From positions 496,001-560,000 of the forward strand of contig JAIXRJ010000046.1 of assembly GCA_027485235.1 (NCBI GenBank): a stretch of DNA of 64,000 nucleotides, given 5' to 3'. Position 1 is the stretch's first letter. The number at the start of each line of letters is the position of its first letter. This DNA is from Comamonadaceae bacterium. GTDB taxonomy: Bacteria > Pseudomonadota > Gammaproteobacteria > Burkholderiales > Burkholderiaceae_C. Below the pieces are notes generated by a model. It was not told the DNA's origin. It did no database searches and was given only the letters and a program-made list of their open reading frames with translations. Both the position numbers and the translations under genes were made by a program. Positions 8,470 to 18,182 of this stretch are shown here, piece by piece.

Positions 8470-9462
8470 TCAGAGTGCGATGCCAAGTTTTTTGACCACC
8501 GCAGACCAGCGGTTGACCTCGGCAGTCACGTACTGGCGCGCCAACTCAGGGCTTGACTTGGGAAAGGCTTGAATGCCGAGTTGGTCCAGCCGTTGCTGGA
8601 CCGATGGTTTTTGCATGGCACGCAATGTGGACCTCGCCAAAAAATCCACCACGTCGGCCGGAGTGCCTTGGGGAGCGGCCAACAAGTTTGAGGTTCCAGC
8701 AATCAGGTCGTAACCAGCTTCTCGCGCGGTAGGAATGTCGGGTGAAATTTTCTCTCGCGCCTCGGCCATGCTGCTGATGATGCGCAATTTGCCGCTCTTA
8801 TGGTGGGGCAGCAAGGTGCCTGATGTTTCCACGATAAATTGCACATTGCCCGCGATGGTGTCAGTGATCGCGCCAGCACTGCCGGCGTAGGGCACGTCCA
8901 GCACCTGCAGGCCGGCGCGGTCCTTGAACAGCTCGGCTGCCAAGTGCACCGTGGTCCCCAAACCGGCATGCCCATAAGACAGTTTGCCCGCATTGGCTTT
9001 ACAGTGGGCCACCAACCCTTGCAAGTCGGTCACGGGCAGGGCCGGGTTGACCGCAATGACAAAGGGCGCATTGGTGAGCAGTGCCACCCACTGAAAGTCA
9101 TCAATCGGGTTGTACGGCGGCTTGGCCCGAGAGATGGGTGCCGACACCGCGGTAGAGCCAGTGGCCAACATGAGGTGGCTGCCGTCTTTGGGGGCTCGCA
9201 GAAAATTCACCGCCACCGTCAGACCGCCCGCGCCAGGGCGGTTCTCCACCACCACGGGTCGACTGAGCTCCTCGCGCAGGGCGTCGGCCAAGATGCGTGC
9301 AAACAAGTCTCCGGAGCCGCCCGGAGGAAAGCCTACAAACAGCCTGGCCACCCCTTCGCTGGCGGGCATTTGCGCCGTGGCGCTCAGGCTGCTCATGCAC
9401 AGGCCGGCTGCGGCGCTGAGGATGTGGCGGCGTTGCAAAAAACCGGCGGTACCTTGGCTCAT
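8470..9462 (-). CDS. Bug-family periplasmic binding protein (tripartite tricarboxylate transporter type)
   Basis: A 330-aa extracytoplasmic solute receptor of the Bug/TctC family. An N-terminal secretion signal carries a twin-arginine-like RRHILSAAAG start and an Ala-rich end near ATAQ. Family marks are VGFPPGGSGDLFARI, VVENRPGAGG and the DVPYAGSAGA ligand loop. Such receptors bind carboxylates in the periplasm. No TctA/TctB membrane genes are present nearby, as is common for orphan Bug genes in Burkholderiales. It is the first gene of the minus-strand unit and probably defines its imported substrate. Confidence 0.9.
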   Translation of the reverse strand: MSQGTAGFLQRRHILSAAAGLCMSSLSATAQMPASEGVARLFVGFPPGGSGDLFARILADALREELSRPVVVENRPGAGGLTVAVNFLRAPKDGSHLMLATGSTAVSAPISRAKPPYNPIDDFQWVALLTNAPFVIAVNPALPVTDLQGLVAHCKANAGKLSYGHAGLGTTVHLAAELFKDRAGLQVLDVPYAGSAGAITDTIAGNVQFIVETSGTLLPHHKSGKLRIISSMAEAREKISPDIPTAREAGYDLIAGTSNLLAAPQGTPADVVDFLARSTLRAMQKPSVQQRLDQLGIQAFPKSSPELARQYVTAEVNRWSAVVKKLGIAL

Positions 9463-9639
9463 AGAAAGTCTTTCTGTTGGCTATAAAAAAGTGGACGGTT
9501 TCAAAATCTCAGCCGATGCGGAAAAAAAATGTAGCAATGACCAGACCCAGCATTAAGGCGGTGTTTTCCCTCTGCCTGTCTTTTGCAGGCTTTGATCGGT
9601 TGCTGTTCAGGCTACCCCGAGGATTTGTATTATGCTACC

Positions 9640-9671
9640 ATTTTCGAAATTGAAGATTAAATTTCGAAAAT
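9640..9671. promoter_or_regulatory. Perfect 11-bp inverted repeat in divergent promoter region (putative operator)
   Basis: ATTTTCGAAAT at 9640-9650 and ATTTCGAAAAT at 9661-9671 are exact reverse complements separated by 10 bp, giving a centre spacing of 21 bp (two helical turns). Each half is itself nearly palindromic around TTCGAA. The element is in the 299-bp AT-rich gap between the leftward Bug gene and the rightward luciferase-like gene. A possible weak -10 (TATTAT, 9628-9633) for the rightward gene lies just upstream, so a bound regulator would block it. The regulator is not identified. Confidence 0.6.
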
Positions 9672-9761
9672 AGGAATTTTAAGATCGATTTACTTGGCCT
9701 ACTCGCACAAACCGATGGTGAAGGCGCCACCGCCTGACCACCACCTTAGGAGACACATCGC

Positions 9762-10838
9762 ATGAATCTCGGCTTCTTCACCATGCCCATGCACCCCATC
9801 GGCAAGGATTGGCAGCAATCTTTGCGTGAGGACAGGGAGGCATTCATCTTGGCCGACGAGTTGGGCTTCGTCGAGGGTTACTGTGGCGAGCATTCCACCG
9901 ACCCCGAAGAAAACATCACCTCCAGCGCGATTTTCATGGCCACGCTGGCCCATGCCACGCACCGCATCAAGTTGGGCACGGGCACGCTCAACATGCCCAA
10001 CCACCACCCGGCGGCGGTGGCCAGCGAAATTGCCATGCTCGACCACCTCTTGGGCGGGCGATTCATCTTGGGTATCAGCCCGGGCGCTCTGCCGTCAGAT
10101 TCCGAGGTCTTTGGCAACATGCACATGGCCAGGCCGGCCATGTTTTTGGAGGCCATCAACCAGGTCTTGCAAATTTGGGCGAGCGAGCCGCCCTACAACA
10201 TACAGGGCCAGTTCTGGAACATCAGCTCTGCGCGAACGCACATTCCTGAAACAGGCATGGGCACCATCCCCAAGCCGCTTCAGCGCCCGCACCCGCCCAT
10301 TGTGGTGACGGCGGTGGCCCCCTTCTCTCAGGGCATTGCCGAGGCCGCTGCTCGCGGGTGGGAGCCGATTTCCGCCAACTTTTTGCTGCCCAAGTGGGTG
10401 CGCACGCACTGGACTAAGTACGTCGAAGGCTGCGAGCGCAGTGGCCGCATGGCCGATGCGGCAAACTGGCGCGTGGCCAAAACGGTGTTTGTGGCCAAAG
10501 ACGACACCACCGCCAAGGCCTACGCGATGGACCCTGCAGGCCCTTACCACTACTACTACAACACCTTGTTCAAAAAGCTCAAACGGCGTGGCGCCCTGGG
10601 GGTGTTCAAGTCAGACCCTCAAATGCCGGACGACCAGGTCACGCTCGAAGGCGTCATGGAACAATTGGTCATCCATGGTTCACCAGACCGGGTGGTCGAT
10701 AAGCTCCATGAATTCCGAGAAGTCACAGGCGATTTCGGCACCCTGCTTTATGCGGGTGTGGACTGGAAAGATCCGGCGCTGGCCCGTCAGTCCATGACAC
10801 TGATGGCCGAAAAGGTGGCTCCCCTCGTGGGCCGCTGA
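9762..10838 (+). CDS. LLM-class (luciferase-like) flavin-dependent oxidoreductase
   Basis: A 358-aa bacterial-luciferase-fold monooxygenase. The N-terminal barrel strand MNLGFFTMPMHP, the GYCGEHSTDPEENITS loop, the THRIKLGTGTLNMPNHHP strand and the LLGGRFILGISPGALPSD segment are typical of F420- or FMNH2-using LLM enzymes. A good ribosome binding site (TAGGAG) precedes the ATG. Members often insert oxygen into cyclic ketones, nitriloacetates or terpenoid intermediates. The divergent Bug/acyl-CoA genes suggest it acts early in the same catabolic route. It needs a flavin reductase, and none is adjacent. Confidence 0.87.
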   Translation: MNLGFFTMPMHPIGKDWQQSLREDREAFILADELGFVEGYCGEHSTDPEENITSSAIFMATLAHATHRIKLGTGTLNMPNHHPAAVASEIAMLDHLLGGRFILGISPGALPSDSEVFGNMHMARPAMFLEAINQVLQIWASEPPYNIQGQFWNISSARTHIPETGMGTIPKPLQRPHPPIVVTAVAPFSQGIAEAAARGWEPISANFLLPKWVRTHWTKYVEGCERSGRMADAANWRVAKTVFVAKDDTTAKAYAMDPAGPYHYYYNTLFKKLKRRGALGVFKSDPQMPDDQVTLEGVMEQLVIHGSPDRVVDKLHEFREVTGDFGTLLYAGVDWKDPALARQSMTLMAEKVAPLVGR

Positions 10839-10931
10839 GCTGGCGCAGCACCTCTACACAAGATCGAGCTGCGCACCCAGCAGACCATTGCCGAGCTCGG
10901 CGGTGCTAGAGGATTGAGAGATAGCCCTTTT

Positions 10932-11687
10932 TCATTGTGCGTCGATACTGCCACGAGCATGCACTGGAAATTGCAAAACCAAGAGTTCTGCACCTTCACT
11001 TCCAGCTTGCATCAGGAAGTCTTCTTCATGCGAGCCGAAGGCGACAGTCATGGTGTGTGCCTCGGCGTCGTTGAGTTTGACTGAACCGCTTGTCACAATG
11101 TAATAACGCCCACCGTAAGGACTTTGCGTCGGCATTTGTTGACGGCTGCCCGGCGGCAGACGAACAAAGTGTGCCGCCAAGCCATCCGCGCGGGGGCCAA
11201 TTAAATTTTCGACGCTGGGTGCCATGAGTGCAGGCAAGTCACTGGTGCCAACCGAACCAGCCGGTACGCCATACGTTTGTTCGCGTTTTTGTCGGACGCC
11301 CGATCTGAGTCGTTCCAGTGATCCAGGCTTGTGAATGTACCAAGCCCCCGTGTCGCCCGACATGCGCAAGGTCAGGTACGAGACGCCTTCTGGCCCTGCG
11401 CTGATAGGGCCATACGCCGTTTCTGGCGCCGAGTAATGGACGTTGAGCCGATTAACACCATGTTTTCCGATCGACCCGCTGCCGGCCATGATGACCTGAA
11501 ATTGGTGCTCTAAGTGGAAGTGCGTCGGAGTCACCCAGAAAGGATCTTGCTCAACTAAAAAAGCCTGTGCGCCCGGATGTCTTTGCGTATGGGTGCCGAT
11601 GATGTCGGTGATTTGTCCTTCAAAAGTGTCTTTTTTAAGGACTTTTCTTCCGAGTTGTGCGGTTTCCCAGTTTTGAATTTTGAGCAT
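10932..11687 (-). CDS. Cupin-like protein of unknown function
   Basis: A 251-aa protein with a cupin-like segment near residues 60-75 (THFHLEHQFQVIMAGSG) and a second beta-rich half (GGRYYIVTSGSVKLNDAEAHTM), which suggests a bicupin. The start is ATG 11687, preceded by a GGGAGG ribosome binding site; a longer in-frame version lacks one. Conserved His and Glu side chains (HFHLEHQ) could bind a metal. No specific enzyme is recognised. It lies downstream of tRNA-Ser on the same strand, facing the luciferase-like gene. Confidence 0.7.
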   Translation of the reverse strand: MLKIQNWETAQLGRKVLKKDTFEGQITDIIGTHTQRHPGAQAFLVEQDPFWVTPTHFHLEHQFQVIMAGSGSIGKHGVNRLNVHYSAPETAYGPISAGPEGVSYLTLRMSGDTGAWYIHKPGSLERLRSGVRQKREQTYGVPAGSVGTSDLPALMAPSVENLIGPRADGLAAHFVRLPPGSRQQMPTQSPYGGRYYIVTSGSVKLNDAEAHTMTVAFGSHEEDFLMQAGSEGAELLVLQFPVHARGSIDAQ

Positions 11688-11775
11688 CTGGAGCCTCCCA
11701 AAGGGTCGTGAACTTGAAAGGCTAGCCCTGCTTGGGGGCGGGGATACCCGTTGGTTCAATTTGAGGTCTTTGTAC

Positions 11776-11868
11776 TGGCGGAAACGGAGGGATTCGAACC
11801 CTCGATGAGGCTCTACACCCCATACTCCCTTAGCAGGGGAGCACCTTCGGCCACTCGGTCACGTTTCC
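11776..11868 (-). tRNA. tRNA-Ser (anticodon GCU)
   Basis: On the minus strand a 93-nt cloverleaf with the long variable arm of class II tRNAs. The acceptor stem GGAAACG pairs with CGTTTCC, the discriminator is G and CCA is encoded. The anticodon stem-loop CCCCTGCTAAGGGG shows GCT in the loop, reading AGC/AGU serine codons. The T arm contains GGTTCGAATCC. It starts 18 bp after the lysC stop, so it may be processed from a lysC transcript. Confidence 0.97.
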
Positions 11869-11886
11869 AGTGGGTCAAATTATAAC

Positions 11887-13149
11887 TTAGGCTTGGTCCA
11901 GATCGAAGGCTTTGTGCAATGCACGCACGGCCAGTTCCATGTATTTCTCGTCGATCACAACCGAGGTCTTGATTTCGGAAGTGGAGATCATCTGGATGTT
12001 GATGCCCTCTTCACTCAAGCTGCGGAACATCTTGCTGGCCACACCCACATGGCTGCGCATGCCGATGCCGACAATCGACACTTTGCAGATCTTGGCGTCG
12101 CCCAACACTTCGGCCGCGCCCAATGCGGGCAGCACTTTGTCTTTGAGCAAATCGATGGTCTTGGCGTAGTCGTTGCGGTGCACAGTGAAGCTGAAGTCGG
12201 TCTTGCCGTCTTTGCTCAGGTTCTGGATGATCACGTCCACTTCGATGTTGGCATCGGCCACTGCGCCCAAAATTTGGTAGGCGATACCGGGCTTGTCGGG
12301 CACGCCCAACACGGAGATTTTGGCTTCGTCGCGGTTGAAAGCGATGCCGGAAACGACGGCTTGTTCCATTTGTTCGTCTTCCTCAAAAGTGATCAGGGTG
12401 CCAGAAGCGGCTTCTTCGTGGATGTCAATGTCCCAGGGCGTGAAGCTCGAGAGCACGCGCATGGGCACTTTGTATTTGCCGGCAAATTCCACCGAGCGGA
12501 TTTGCAAGACCTTGGAGCCCAATGAGGCCATCTCGAGCATTTCTTCAAAGCTCACGGTGTGAAGGCGACGGGCCTCGGGCACCACGCGGGGGTCGGTGGT
12601 GTAGACGCCGTCCACGTCGGTGTAGATCAGGCATTCGGCGGCTTTCAGGGCGGCAGCCACGGCCACGGCCGAGGTGTCCGAGCCGCCACGGCCCAAGGTG
12701 GTGATGTTGCCTTGCTCGTCCACGCCCTGAAAGCCGGTGATGATCACGACTTTGCCGGCGTTCAAGTCACCACGCACACGCACATCGTCGATCGATTCGA
12801 TGCGCGCTTTGGTGAAGGCGTTGTTGGTTCTGATGGGCACTTGCCAGCCGGCGTAGCTGACCGAAGGCTGGCCTTCGGCTTGCAAGGCAATGGCCAGCAG
12901 GGCCGATGACGCTTGTTCGCCGGTGGAGGCCAGCATGTCGAGTTCGCGGCTGTAAGAAGCGTCGGGTTTGGCAGGAGCCAACTCTTTGGCCAATCCAAGC
13001 AAACGGTTGGTTTCGCCGCTCATGGCGCTGGGCACGACCACGATCTGGTGGCCGGCACGCGTCCATTTGGCCACGCGCTTGGCGACATTGCGGATGCGCT
13101 CGGTCGAGCCCATCGAGGTGCCGCCGTATTTGTGAACGATCAAAGCCAT
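11887..13149 (-). CDS. lysC: Aspartate kinase
   Basis: A 420-aa aspartate kinase, which makes 4-phospho-L-aspartate from aspartate and ATP at the entry to Lys, Thr and Met synthesis. It has the N-terminal [19 protein letters not shown] substrate/ATP motif, the [16 protein letters not shown] stretch, and two C-terminal ACT regulatory domains ([34 protein letters not shown]). Length and domain order fit the feedback-regulated class of Pseudomonas and Burkholderia. Order tilS, lysC, tRNA-Ser on one strand is conserved in Burkholderiales. Confidence 0.97.
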   Translation of the reverse strand: MALIVHKYGGTSMGSTERIRNVAKRVAKWTRAGHQIVVVPSAMSGETNRLLGLAKELAPAKPDASYSRELDMLASTGEQASSALLAIALQAEGQPSVSYAGWQVPIRTNNAFTKARIESIDDVRVRGDLNAGKVVIITGFQGVDEQGNITTLGRGGSDTSAVAVAAALKAAECLIYTDVDGVYTTDPRVVPEARRLHTVSFEEMLEMASLGSKVLQIRSVEFAGKYKVPMRVLSSFTPWDIDIHEEAASGTLITFEEDEQMEQAVVSGIAFNRDEAKISVLGVPDKPGIAYQILGAVADANIEVDVIIQNLSKDGKTDFSFTVHRNDYAKTIDLLKDKVLPALGAAEVLGDAKICKVSIVGIGMRSHVGVASKMFRSLSEEGINIQMISTSEIKTSVVIDEKYMELAVRALHKAFDLDQA

Positions 13150-13287
13150 GTGTAGATCTGATGAGAGGAAAATGGCGCTGAAACAACTTTCAGCAAAGCC
13201 TTGGATTCTAACAATGCCGAAATGCCACGGTGAAGGCGAGCAGGCTGCCGATGTTGAGGCCTAGCAGGCTTGCTGCTGGGAGGCCTT

Positions 13288-13314
13288 TGTAGGAGCCGAA
13301 CTGCGTTCGGTGAT
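13288..13314 (+). repeat. REP-like palindromic element, single copy
   Basis: TGTAGGAG followed by a perfect 6-bp hairpin (CCGAAC tgc GTTCGG) and TGAT, in the 236-bp gap between tilS and lysC. The TGTAGGAGC...GAT frame matches the elements at 32262-32332 and 40363-40438 in this window and resembles Pseudomonas REP sequences. It is reported as a dispersed repeat because head and tail are conserved while the stem varies. Confidence 0.6.
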
Positions 13315-13385
13315 TGCCCGTGGACCGCAAACACCCCATCGCGCAGCACAGTTGTGGTCCTAATGCGGACCAATTTGATCGCACA

Positions 13386-14330
13386 TTACAGGCCAGACCA
13401 AATCAGAGCAGGTCCTGCTCGCTGAACAAACCCCTGCCCCACCTTGATGTGAAGGCGGTGCCCTCGTGTGGTGCAGGCGGCCAACTGGCCCAACAGCTCA
13501 TTGAGTTGCGCCGTTGAGGGCGTGGCGCCATGCTGCAAGCGCAGCCAGTGCCGCAAAACCAAGGCTTGCCGAGCGCGGCTCAGGGTTTGCAATGCGCGAA
13601 TTTGCGGCGGATTACCCACCTGCGCGAGGTCCTGCGCGGCCACCTCGTCGAGCACCTCTTGCGCCTGGGCTGCGTGGCTTGCACTGCGGGCAAAAGTGTC
13701 CCTGAAAGCCGGAAAAGCATCGGCCAACACGGGCAGCAGGCGGGCGCGGATGCGGTTGCGGGTGAATTGCTGGTCGATGTTGCTCGGGTCTTCCGCCCAA
13801 GATTGACCGCGCTCGCGCAACCAGTCCCGCAAAGCCGCACCGGGCACCGTCAAAAAGGGGCGATGCCAAGTCAGTCCCGATCGCCGCCACTGCGAAGGCA
13901 TGCAGGCCAGCCCAGGCAAGCCCGCACCCCGCGACAGAGCAATGAGCAAGGTTTCCACCTGATCGTCGGCATGCTGGGCCACGGCCACATCGTGCACGTC
14001 AAGCCAGTCGGTTTGCACCGCCTCGGCCAAAGCGGCATAACGGACCTGGCGGGCCGCGTCTTCGGGGCTTTGACCGGGCGCGTGGAAGGCCTGCACACGG
14101 CGCACCAGCAAGGGCACACCCAACGCTTCACACAAGCCCCGACAAGCCGCTTCAAAGCCATCTGCGTCTACTTGCAAGCCGTGGTGGATGTGCACCGCCC
14201 TCACCTGTCCGGGCCACCGCTGGGCGCAAGCCACCAGCAAAGCGGTGGAGTCGGCGCCGCCACTGAAGGCCACTGCAAAAGGAAGGCCCGGGCTGAAATC
14301 AGCCAGGGCCTGGTCGAGGGTTTGAGACAT
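13386..14330 (-). CDS. tilS: tRNA(Ile)-lysidine synthetase
   Basis: A 314-aa N-type ATP pyrophosphatase with the PP-loop AFSGGADSTALLVACA (residues 21-36) and a VAVAQHADDQVETLLIALSRG motif, diagnostic of TilS. It converts C34 of the tRNA-Ile CAU anticodon to lysidine so that AUA is read as Ile. It is shorter than the E. coli protein (about 430 aa) but near the usual length in this order, with a reduced C-terminal domain. It lies 31 bp downstream of accA on the same strand. Confidence 0.95.
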   Translation of the reverse strand: MSQTLDQALADFSPGLPFAVAFSGGADSTALLVACAQRWPGQVRAVHIHHGLQVDADGFEAACRGLCEALGVPLLVRRVQAFHAPGQSPEDAARQVRYAALAEAVQTDWLDVHDVAVAQHADDQVETLLIALSRGAGLPGLACMPSQWRRSGLTWHRPFLTVPGAALRDWLRERGQSWAEDPSNIDQQFTRNRIRARLLPVLADAFPAFRDTFARSASHAAQAQEVLDEVAAQDLAQVGNPPQIRALQTLSRARQALVLRHWLRLQHGATPSTAQLNELLGQLAACTTRGHRLHIKVGQGFVQRAGPALIWSGL

Positions 14331-14361
14331 GTGCGAAAGCCAGACGGCTCGCCCGGAAGGT

Positions 14362-15336
14362 TTACTTGCCCACTTTGGTGTCGGTGAAACGCCCGTAGCT
14401 GTTCAGGCGCTCATAACGGCGGTCTTGCAACTCTTTGGGTTTGAGGTCGGCCAATTGTCGCCAAGCGTCACCCAAGGCACGCTTGAGCAGGGTGATCATT
14501 TGTTCAGGATCACGGTGTGCACCACCCACAGGTTCGCTGACGATCTTGTCGATCACATTCAAAGCCTTCAGGCGGTGAGCGGTGATGCCCAAGGCTTCAG
14601 CAGCGATTTCGGCTTTCTCGCCGGTTTTCCACAAAATGGAAGCGCAACCCTCGGGGCTGATGACCGAATACACCGAGTACTGGAGCATCAGCACCTGATC
14701 GGCCACCGAGATGGCCAAGGCACCGCCAGAGCCTCCCTCACCAATGATGGTGGTGATGATGGGCACTTCGAGTTGGGCCATTTCAAAAATATTGCGACCA
14801 ATGGCTTCGGACTGGCCACGCTCTTCGGCGTCAATCCCAGGATAAGCGCCGGGCGTGTCAACAAAGGTGAACACGGGCAGTTTGAATTTTTCGGCCGTTT
14901 TCATCAGGCGCAGCGCCTTGCGGTAGCCCTCAGGCTTGCTCATGCCAAAGTTGCGCAGGGTGCGCTCTTTGGTGTCGCGCCCTTTTTGTTGGCCCAGCAC
15001 CATGCAGGCCTGGCCATTGAAGCGGGCCAAGCCGCCCACGATGGACAGGTCGTCTGCGAAGTGCCGGTCACCGTGCATTTCAACGAAGTCGGTGAAGATG
15101 CCGTGGATGTAGTCCAGCGTGTAAGGGCGCTCAGGATGGCGCGAGATTTTGGTGACTTGCCAAGGGGTCAGATCGCTGTAGATGTCTTTGGTCAGTTGCT
15201 GGCTTTTTTTGCTCAACTGATCAATTTCCAAGGTGATGTCCACTGCGGATTCGCTTTGCACATAGCGCAGCTCTTCAATCTTGGCTTCGAGTTCGGCAAC
15301 GGGTTGCTCAAAGTCGAGAAATGTTTTTTTGGCCAA
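14362..15336 (-). CDS. accA: Acetyl-CoA carboxylase carboxyltransferase subunit alpha
   Basis: A 324-aa AccA, which with AccD transfers the carboxyl group from biotin to acetyl-CoA to make malonyl-CoA. Motifs include the N-terminal [19 protein letters not shown] coiled helix, [30 protein letters not shown] and [18 protein letters not shown]. Length is standard. It lies between the glycosylase gene and tilS on the same strand. Confidence 0.97.
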   Translation of the reverse strand: MAKKTFLDFEQPVAELEAKIEELRYVQSESAVDITLEIDQLSKKSQQLTKDIYSDLTPWQVTKISRHPERPYTLDYIHGIFTDFVEMHGDRHFADDLSIVGGLARFNGQACMVLGQQKGRDTKERTLRNFGMSKPEGYRKALRLMKTAEKFKLPVFTFVDTPGAYPGIDAEERGQSEAIGRNIFEMAQLEVPIITTIIGEGGSGGALAISVADQVLMLQYSVYSVISPEGCASILWKTGEKAEIAAEALGITAHRLKALNVIDKIVSEPVGGAHRDPEQMITLLKRALGDAWRQLADLKPKELQDRRYERLNSYGRFTDTKVGK

Positions 15337-15380
15337 GTTTTGCTCCTCTGTTCATCAGCGGGCGGACAGTTGTCCAGCCC

Positions 15381-16040
15381 TCAATACGCCACCGGAACCG
15401 GGTCCAGCGAGCGCCAAATATACCAAGTTGCCACCGTGCAATACGGGCTCCAGGCTTGGGCCACCTCACGGGCATCGTTGCGGCTGACCGGCTCGCCCGA
15501 GAAATAGTTGCGGCTGATGCCATTGATCAAACCCACATCGTCAAGGGGCAGCACATTGGGCCGCAAGAGGTGAAAGATCAAAAACATCTCGGCTGTCCAG
15601 CGGCCAATGCCGCGAATGGCCACCAATTGTTCAATGATGGCCTCGTCGTCCATGGCTTGCCAGTCCTTGACGTGCACTGTTCCGTTGCTGAAGTGCAGGG
15701 CCAGATCGACCAAATACTCCACCTTGCGCAAGGACAAACCCGCGGCACGCATGTCGTCCACCTTGAGCTTGAGCACCCCAGAGGGGGTGGGCTTTTTGAT
15801 CAATGCTGAAAATTTGTCCCACACCGATTGAGCGGCTTTGACCGAGATTTGCTGGCCCACGATGGAGCGGGCCAAAGTGACGAAGGCATCGCCGCGCGTC
15901 TCCAGGCTGGCGTCGCCAAATTGGGGAATCAGCTTTTTCATGACCCGGTCTTTTTTGGCCAGGTGAGAGCAGGCCTGCGCCCAGTATTCGGGCGTGATGG
16001 GCACCACGTCCTTGGGCAAATCATTGGACTCCTTGCTCAC
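15381..16040 (-). CDS. DNA-3-methyladenine glycosylase II family (AlkA-like)
   Basis: A 219-aa HhH-GPD base-excision glycosylase. The helix-hairpin-helix [18 protein letters not shown] is followed by [11 protein letters not shown], where an Asp sits at the catalytic position. [19 protein letters not shown] is the typical N-terminal helix. It removes alkylated bases such as 3-methyladenine. The GTG start at 16040 overlaps the cysS stop (GTGA) and has a GGGAGG ribosome binding site 7 bp upstream; a TTG five codons earlier lies over that site and is rejected. It is translationally coupled to cysS. Confidence 0.9.
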   Translation of the reverse strand: MSKESNDLPKDVVPITPEYWAQACSHLAKKDRVMKKLIPQFGDASLETRGDAFVTLARSIVGQQISVKAAQSVWDKFSALIKKPTPSGVLKLKVDDMRAAGLSLRKVEYLVDLALHFSNGTVHVKDWQAMDDEAIIEQLVAIRGIGRWTAEMFLIFHLLRPNVLPLDDVGLINGISRNYFSGEPVSRNDAREVAQAWSPYCTVATWYIWRSLDPVPVAY

Positions 16041-17422
16041 TGAGCCGCCTCCCAAGTGGTGCCGGTGGCCGAGTCCTTGAGCACGATGCCTTGCGCCAAA
16101 AGGTGGTTGCGGATGCGATCGGCCTCGGCAAAGTTCTTGGCTTTTTTGGCGTCAGCGCGGGCTTGAATTTGGATTTGAATGGCCGTTTCGTCCAAACCCG
16201 CCCCTGACTGCAAGTAAGTGGTGGGATCGGTTTGCAACAAACCGAGCAAGCCGCCCAGCGCCTTGAGCAAGCCTGCACGCTCGCCTGACGGGTGGCGGTT
16301 GATTTCGCTGGCCAGCTCGAACAAGACCGCCACCGCATCGGGTGTGCCAAAGTCTTCGTCCATGGCCGCTTTGAAGCGGGCGGCCATCGGGTCGACCCAA
16401 TCGATGGTCACATCGGCGGGCGGCACGGCTTGAAGCGCGGTGTACAGACGCTTCAAAGCGCCCTTGGCATCGTTCAAATGCACATCGCTGTAGTTCAGCG
16501 GGCTGCGGTAATGGCTGCGCACCACAAAGAAACGCACGGTCTCGGCGTCAAATTCCTTGAGCACATCACGGATCGTGAAAAAATTACCTAGGCTCTTGGA
16601 CATTTTTTCGTTGTCCACATTGATGAAGCCGTTGTGCATCCAGGTGCGGGCAAACGGCTGGCCGTTGGCACCTTCGCTCTGGGCGATTTCGTTTTCGTGG
16701 TGGGGAAACTGCAAGTCGGCACCACCGCCGTGGATGTCAAAGGTCTGACCCAGGAACTCGCAGGCCATGGCCGAGCACTCGATGTGCCAGCCGGGGCGGC
16801 CCGAGCCAAAAGCGCTGTCCCATTTGCAGTCGGCGGGCTCGGTGGGTTTGGCGCTTTTCCACAGCACAAAGTCCAGCGGGTCATGCTTGCCGCCTGCTTC
16901 GGTGTTCACGGCCACACGCTCACCGGCGTTCAGCTCGTCCAGCGATTTGCCGGACAACTTGCCGTAGCCCACAAACTTGCGCACCGAATAGTTCACATCG
17001 CCGTTGCCTGCACGGTAGGCCAGACCTTTTTGCTCCAGCGTGCCGATCATCGACAGCATGTGCGGCACGTAGTCGGTGGCACGGGGTTCATGCTGCGGGC
17101 GCTCAATGCCCAAGGCATCGGCATCCTGGTGCAGCGCATCGATCATGCGGTCGGTCAGGTGGCGGATGGTCTCGCCGTTGTCCAGGGCCCGTTGGATGAT
17201 CTTGTCATCGATGTCGGTGATGTTGCGCACATAGGTCACCTTCAGGCCGCTGGCCCGGAGCCAGCGTTGCACCACATCGAACGCGATCATCGAGCGGGCA
17301 TGGCCCAGATGGCACAGGTCGTACACCGTCATGCCACACACGTACATGCGCACATGGCCTGGCTCGAAGGGCGTGAACTCGGACACCGCACGGGTGAGTG
17401 TGTTGTAAATACGCAGACTCAT
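16037..17422 (-). CDS. cysS: Cysteinyl-tRNA synthetase
   Basis: A 461-aa class I aminoacyl-tRNA synthetase. It has the zinc-ligand start [10 protein letters not shown], the HIGH signature as CHLGHARS (about residues 37-44), the zinc/Cys site [12 protein letters not shown], the [15 protein letters not shown] motif and KMSKSLGN. The start MSLRIYNTL is chosen; a 21-residue upstream extension is not typical. It is the first gene of the string with the glycosylase, accA, tilS and lysC, divergent from the TPR gene. Confidence 0.97.
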   Translation of the reverse strand: MSLRIYNTLTRAVSEFTPFEPGHVRMYVCGMTVYDLCHLGHARSMIAFDVVQRWLRASGLKVTYVRNITDIDDKIIQRALDNGETIRHLTDRMIDALHQDADALGIERPQHEPRATDYVPHMLSMIGTLEQKGLAYRAGNGDVNYSVRKFVGYGKLSGKSLDELNAGERVAVNTEAGGKHDPLDFVLWKSAKPTEPADCKWDSAFGSGRPGWHIECSAMACEFLGQTFDIHGGGADLQFPHHENEIAQSEGANGQPFARTWMHNGFINVDNEKMSKSLGNFFTIRDVLKEFDAETVRFFVVRSHYRSPLNYSDVHLNDAKGALKRLYTALQAVPPADVTIDWVDPMAARFKAAMDEDFGTPDAVAVLFELASEINRHPSGERAGLLKALGGLLGLLQTDPTTYLQSGAGLDETAIQIQIQARADAKKAKNFAEADRIRNHLLAQGIVLKDSATGTTWEAAQ

Positions 17423-17652
17423 GACAAATCGGAGAACAGTCAGAAAACAAAAAAACGCCCTAGAGCACCCATGGCGCGGAGCCAAATCCGGGCAGAAAAT
17501 CAGGACCCAAGGCGTCTGTCAACCACATGGACAGCAGGTCGAGATGACGAGGCCGAAAAAAACAAGGCCTCCGCTACAATCCGATTCAGTATAGCCTTGG
17601 TGGGTCCTCCATGTGGGCCAACGCATCCCCCACAACCGACATTCATTGCTGC

Positions 17653-18162
17653 ATGCGCTTTCTCATTTCGTTCGCTTTGTCTTGCGCCCTGATGGCCCTC
17701 AGTGCCGCTGCGCGGGCAGACCTTTACAACGATGTGAACCGCATGATCCAAAACGGACAACTGGAAAAAGCCCAACGACAGGTTGACCAGCGGCTGCAAA
17801 CCGCCCCCACCGATCCCCAAATGCGCATGCTGCTCAGCCGCATCCAGGACGCACAAGGCCAGCCCCAGGCCGCCATGGACACCTTGCAAGCCCTGACACA
17901 ATCGTTCCCCGAACTGGCCGAGCCACACAACAACTTGGCGGCCCTTTTGGTCCGAGACAATCGCCATGCCGATGCCTTGGTCTCGCTGCAAGCGGCCATC
18001 AAGGCGCGGCCTGACTACGCCATCGCCCTGGAAAACATGGGCGATGTCTATGCCGCACTGGCCAGTGCTTCCTACGGCAAAGCGCTTCAAGTCACACCGA
18101 ATCAACGCCGCATCCAAGACAAGCAAATGAGCATTGAGCAGATGCTCAAAGCTGCGCCCTGA
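17653..18162 (+). CDS. Secreted tetratricopeptide-repeat protein
   Basis: A 169-aa exported protein. It has a signal peptide (MRFLISFALSCALMALS, cut near AARA-DLY) followed by TPR-like helical repeats (NGQLEKAQRQVDQRLQTAPTDP; NRHADALVSLQAAIKARPDYA). It is probably periplasmic and mediates protein contacts. The ATG starting MRFLISF is chosen because the signal peptide begins there; no strong ribosome binding site is seen. It precedes two cyclophilin genes, a neighbourhood common in Comamonadaceae, so it may help outer-membrane protein folding. That last point is inference. Confidence 0.85.
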   Translation: MRFLISFALSCALMALSAAARADLYNDVNRMIQNGQLEKAQRQVDQRLQTAPTDPQMRMLLSRIQDAQGQPQAAMDTLQALTQSFPELAEPHNNLAALLVRDNRHADALVSLQAAIKARPDYAIALENMGDVYAALASASYGKALQVTPNQRRIQDKQMSIEQMLKAAP

Positions 18163-18182
18163 GTCACCAAGATGGCCAAACC

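Noticed and set aside
16634-17692. A 352-codon open frame opposite cysS
   Set aside because: cysS has full catalytic motifs on the minus strand; the opposite frame has none.
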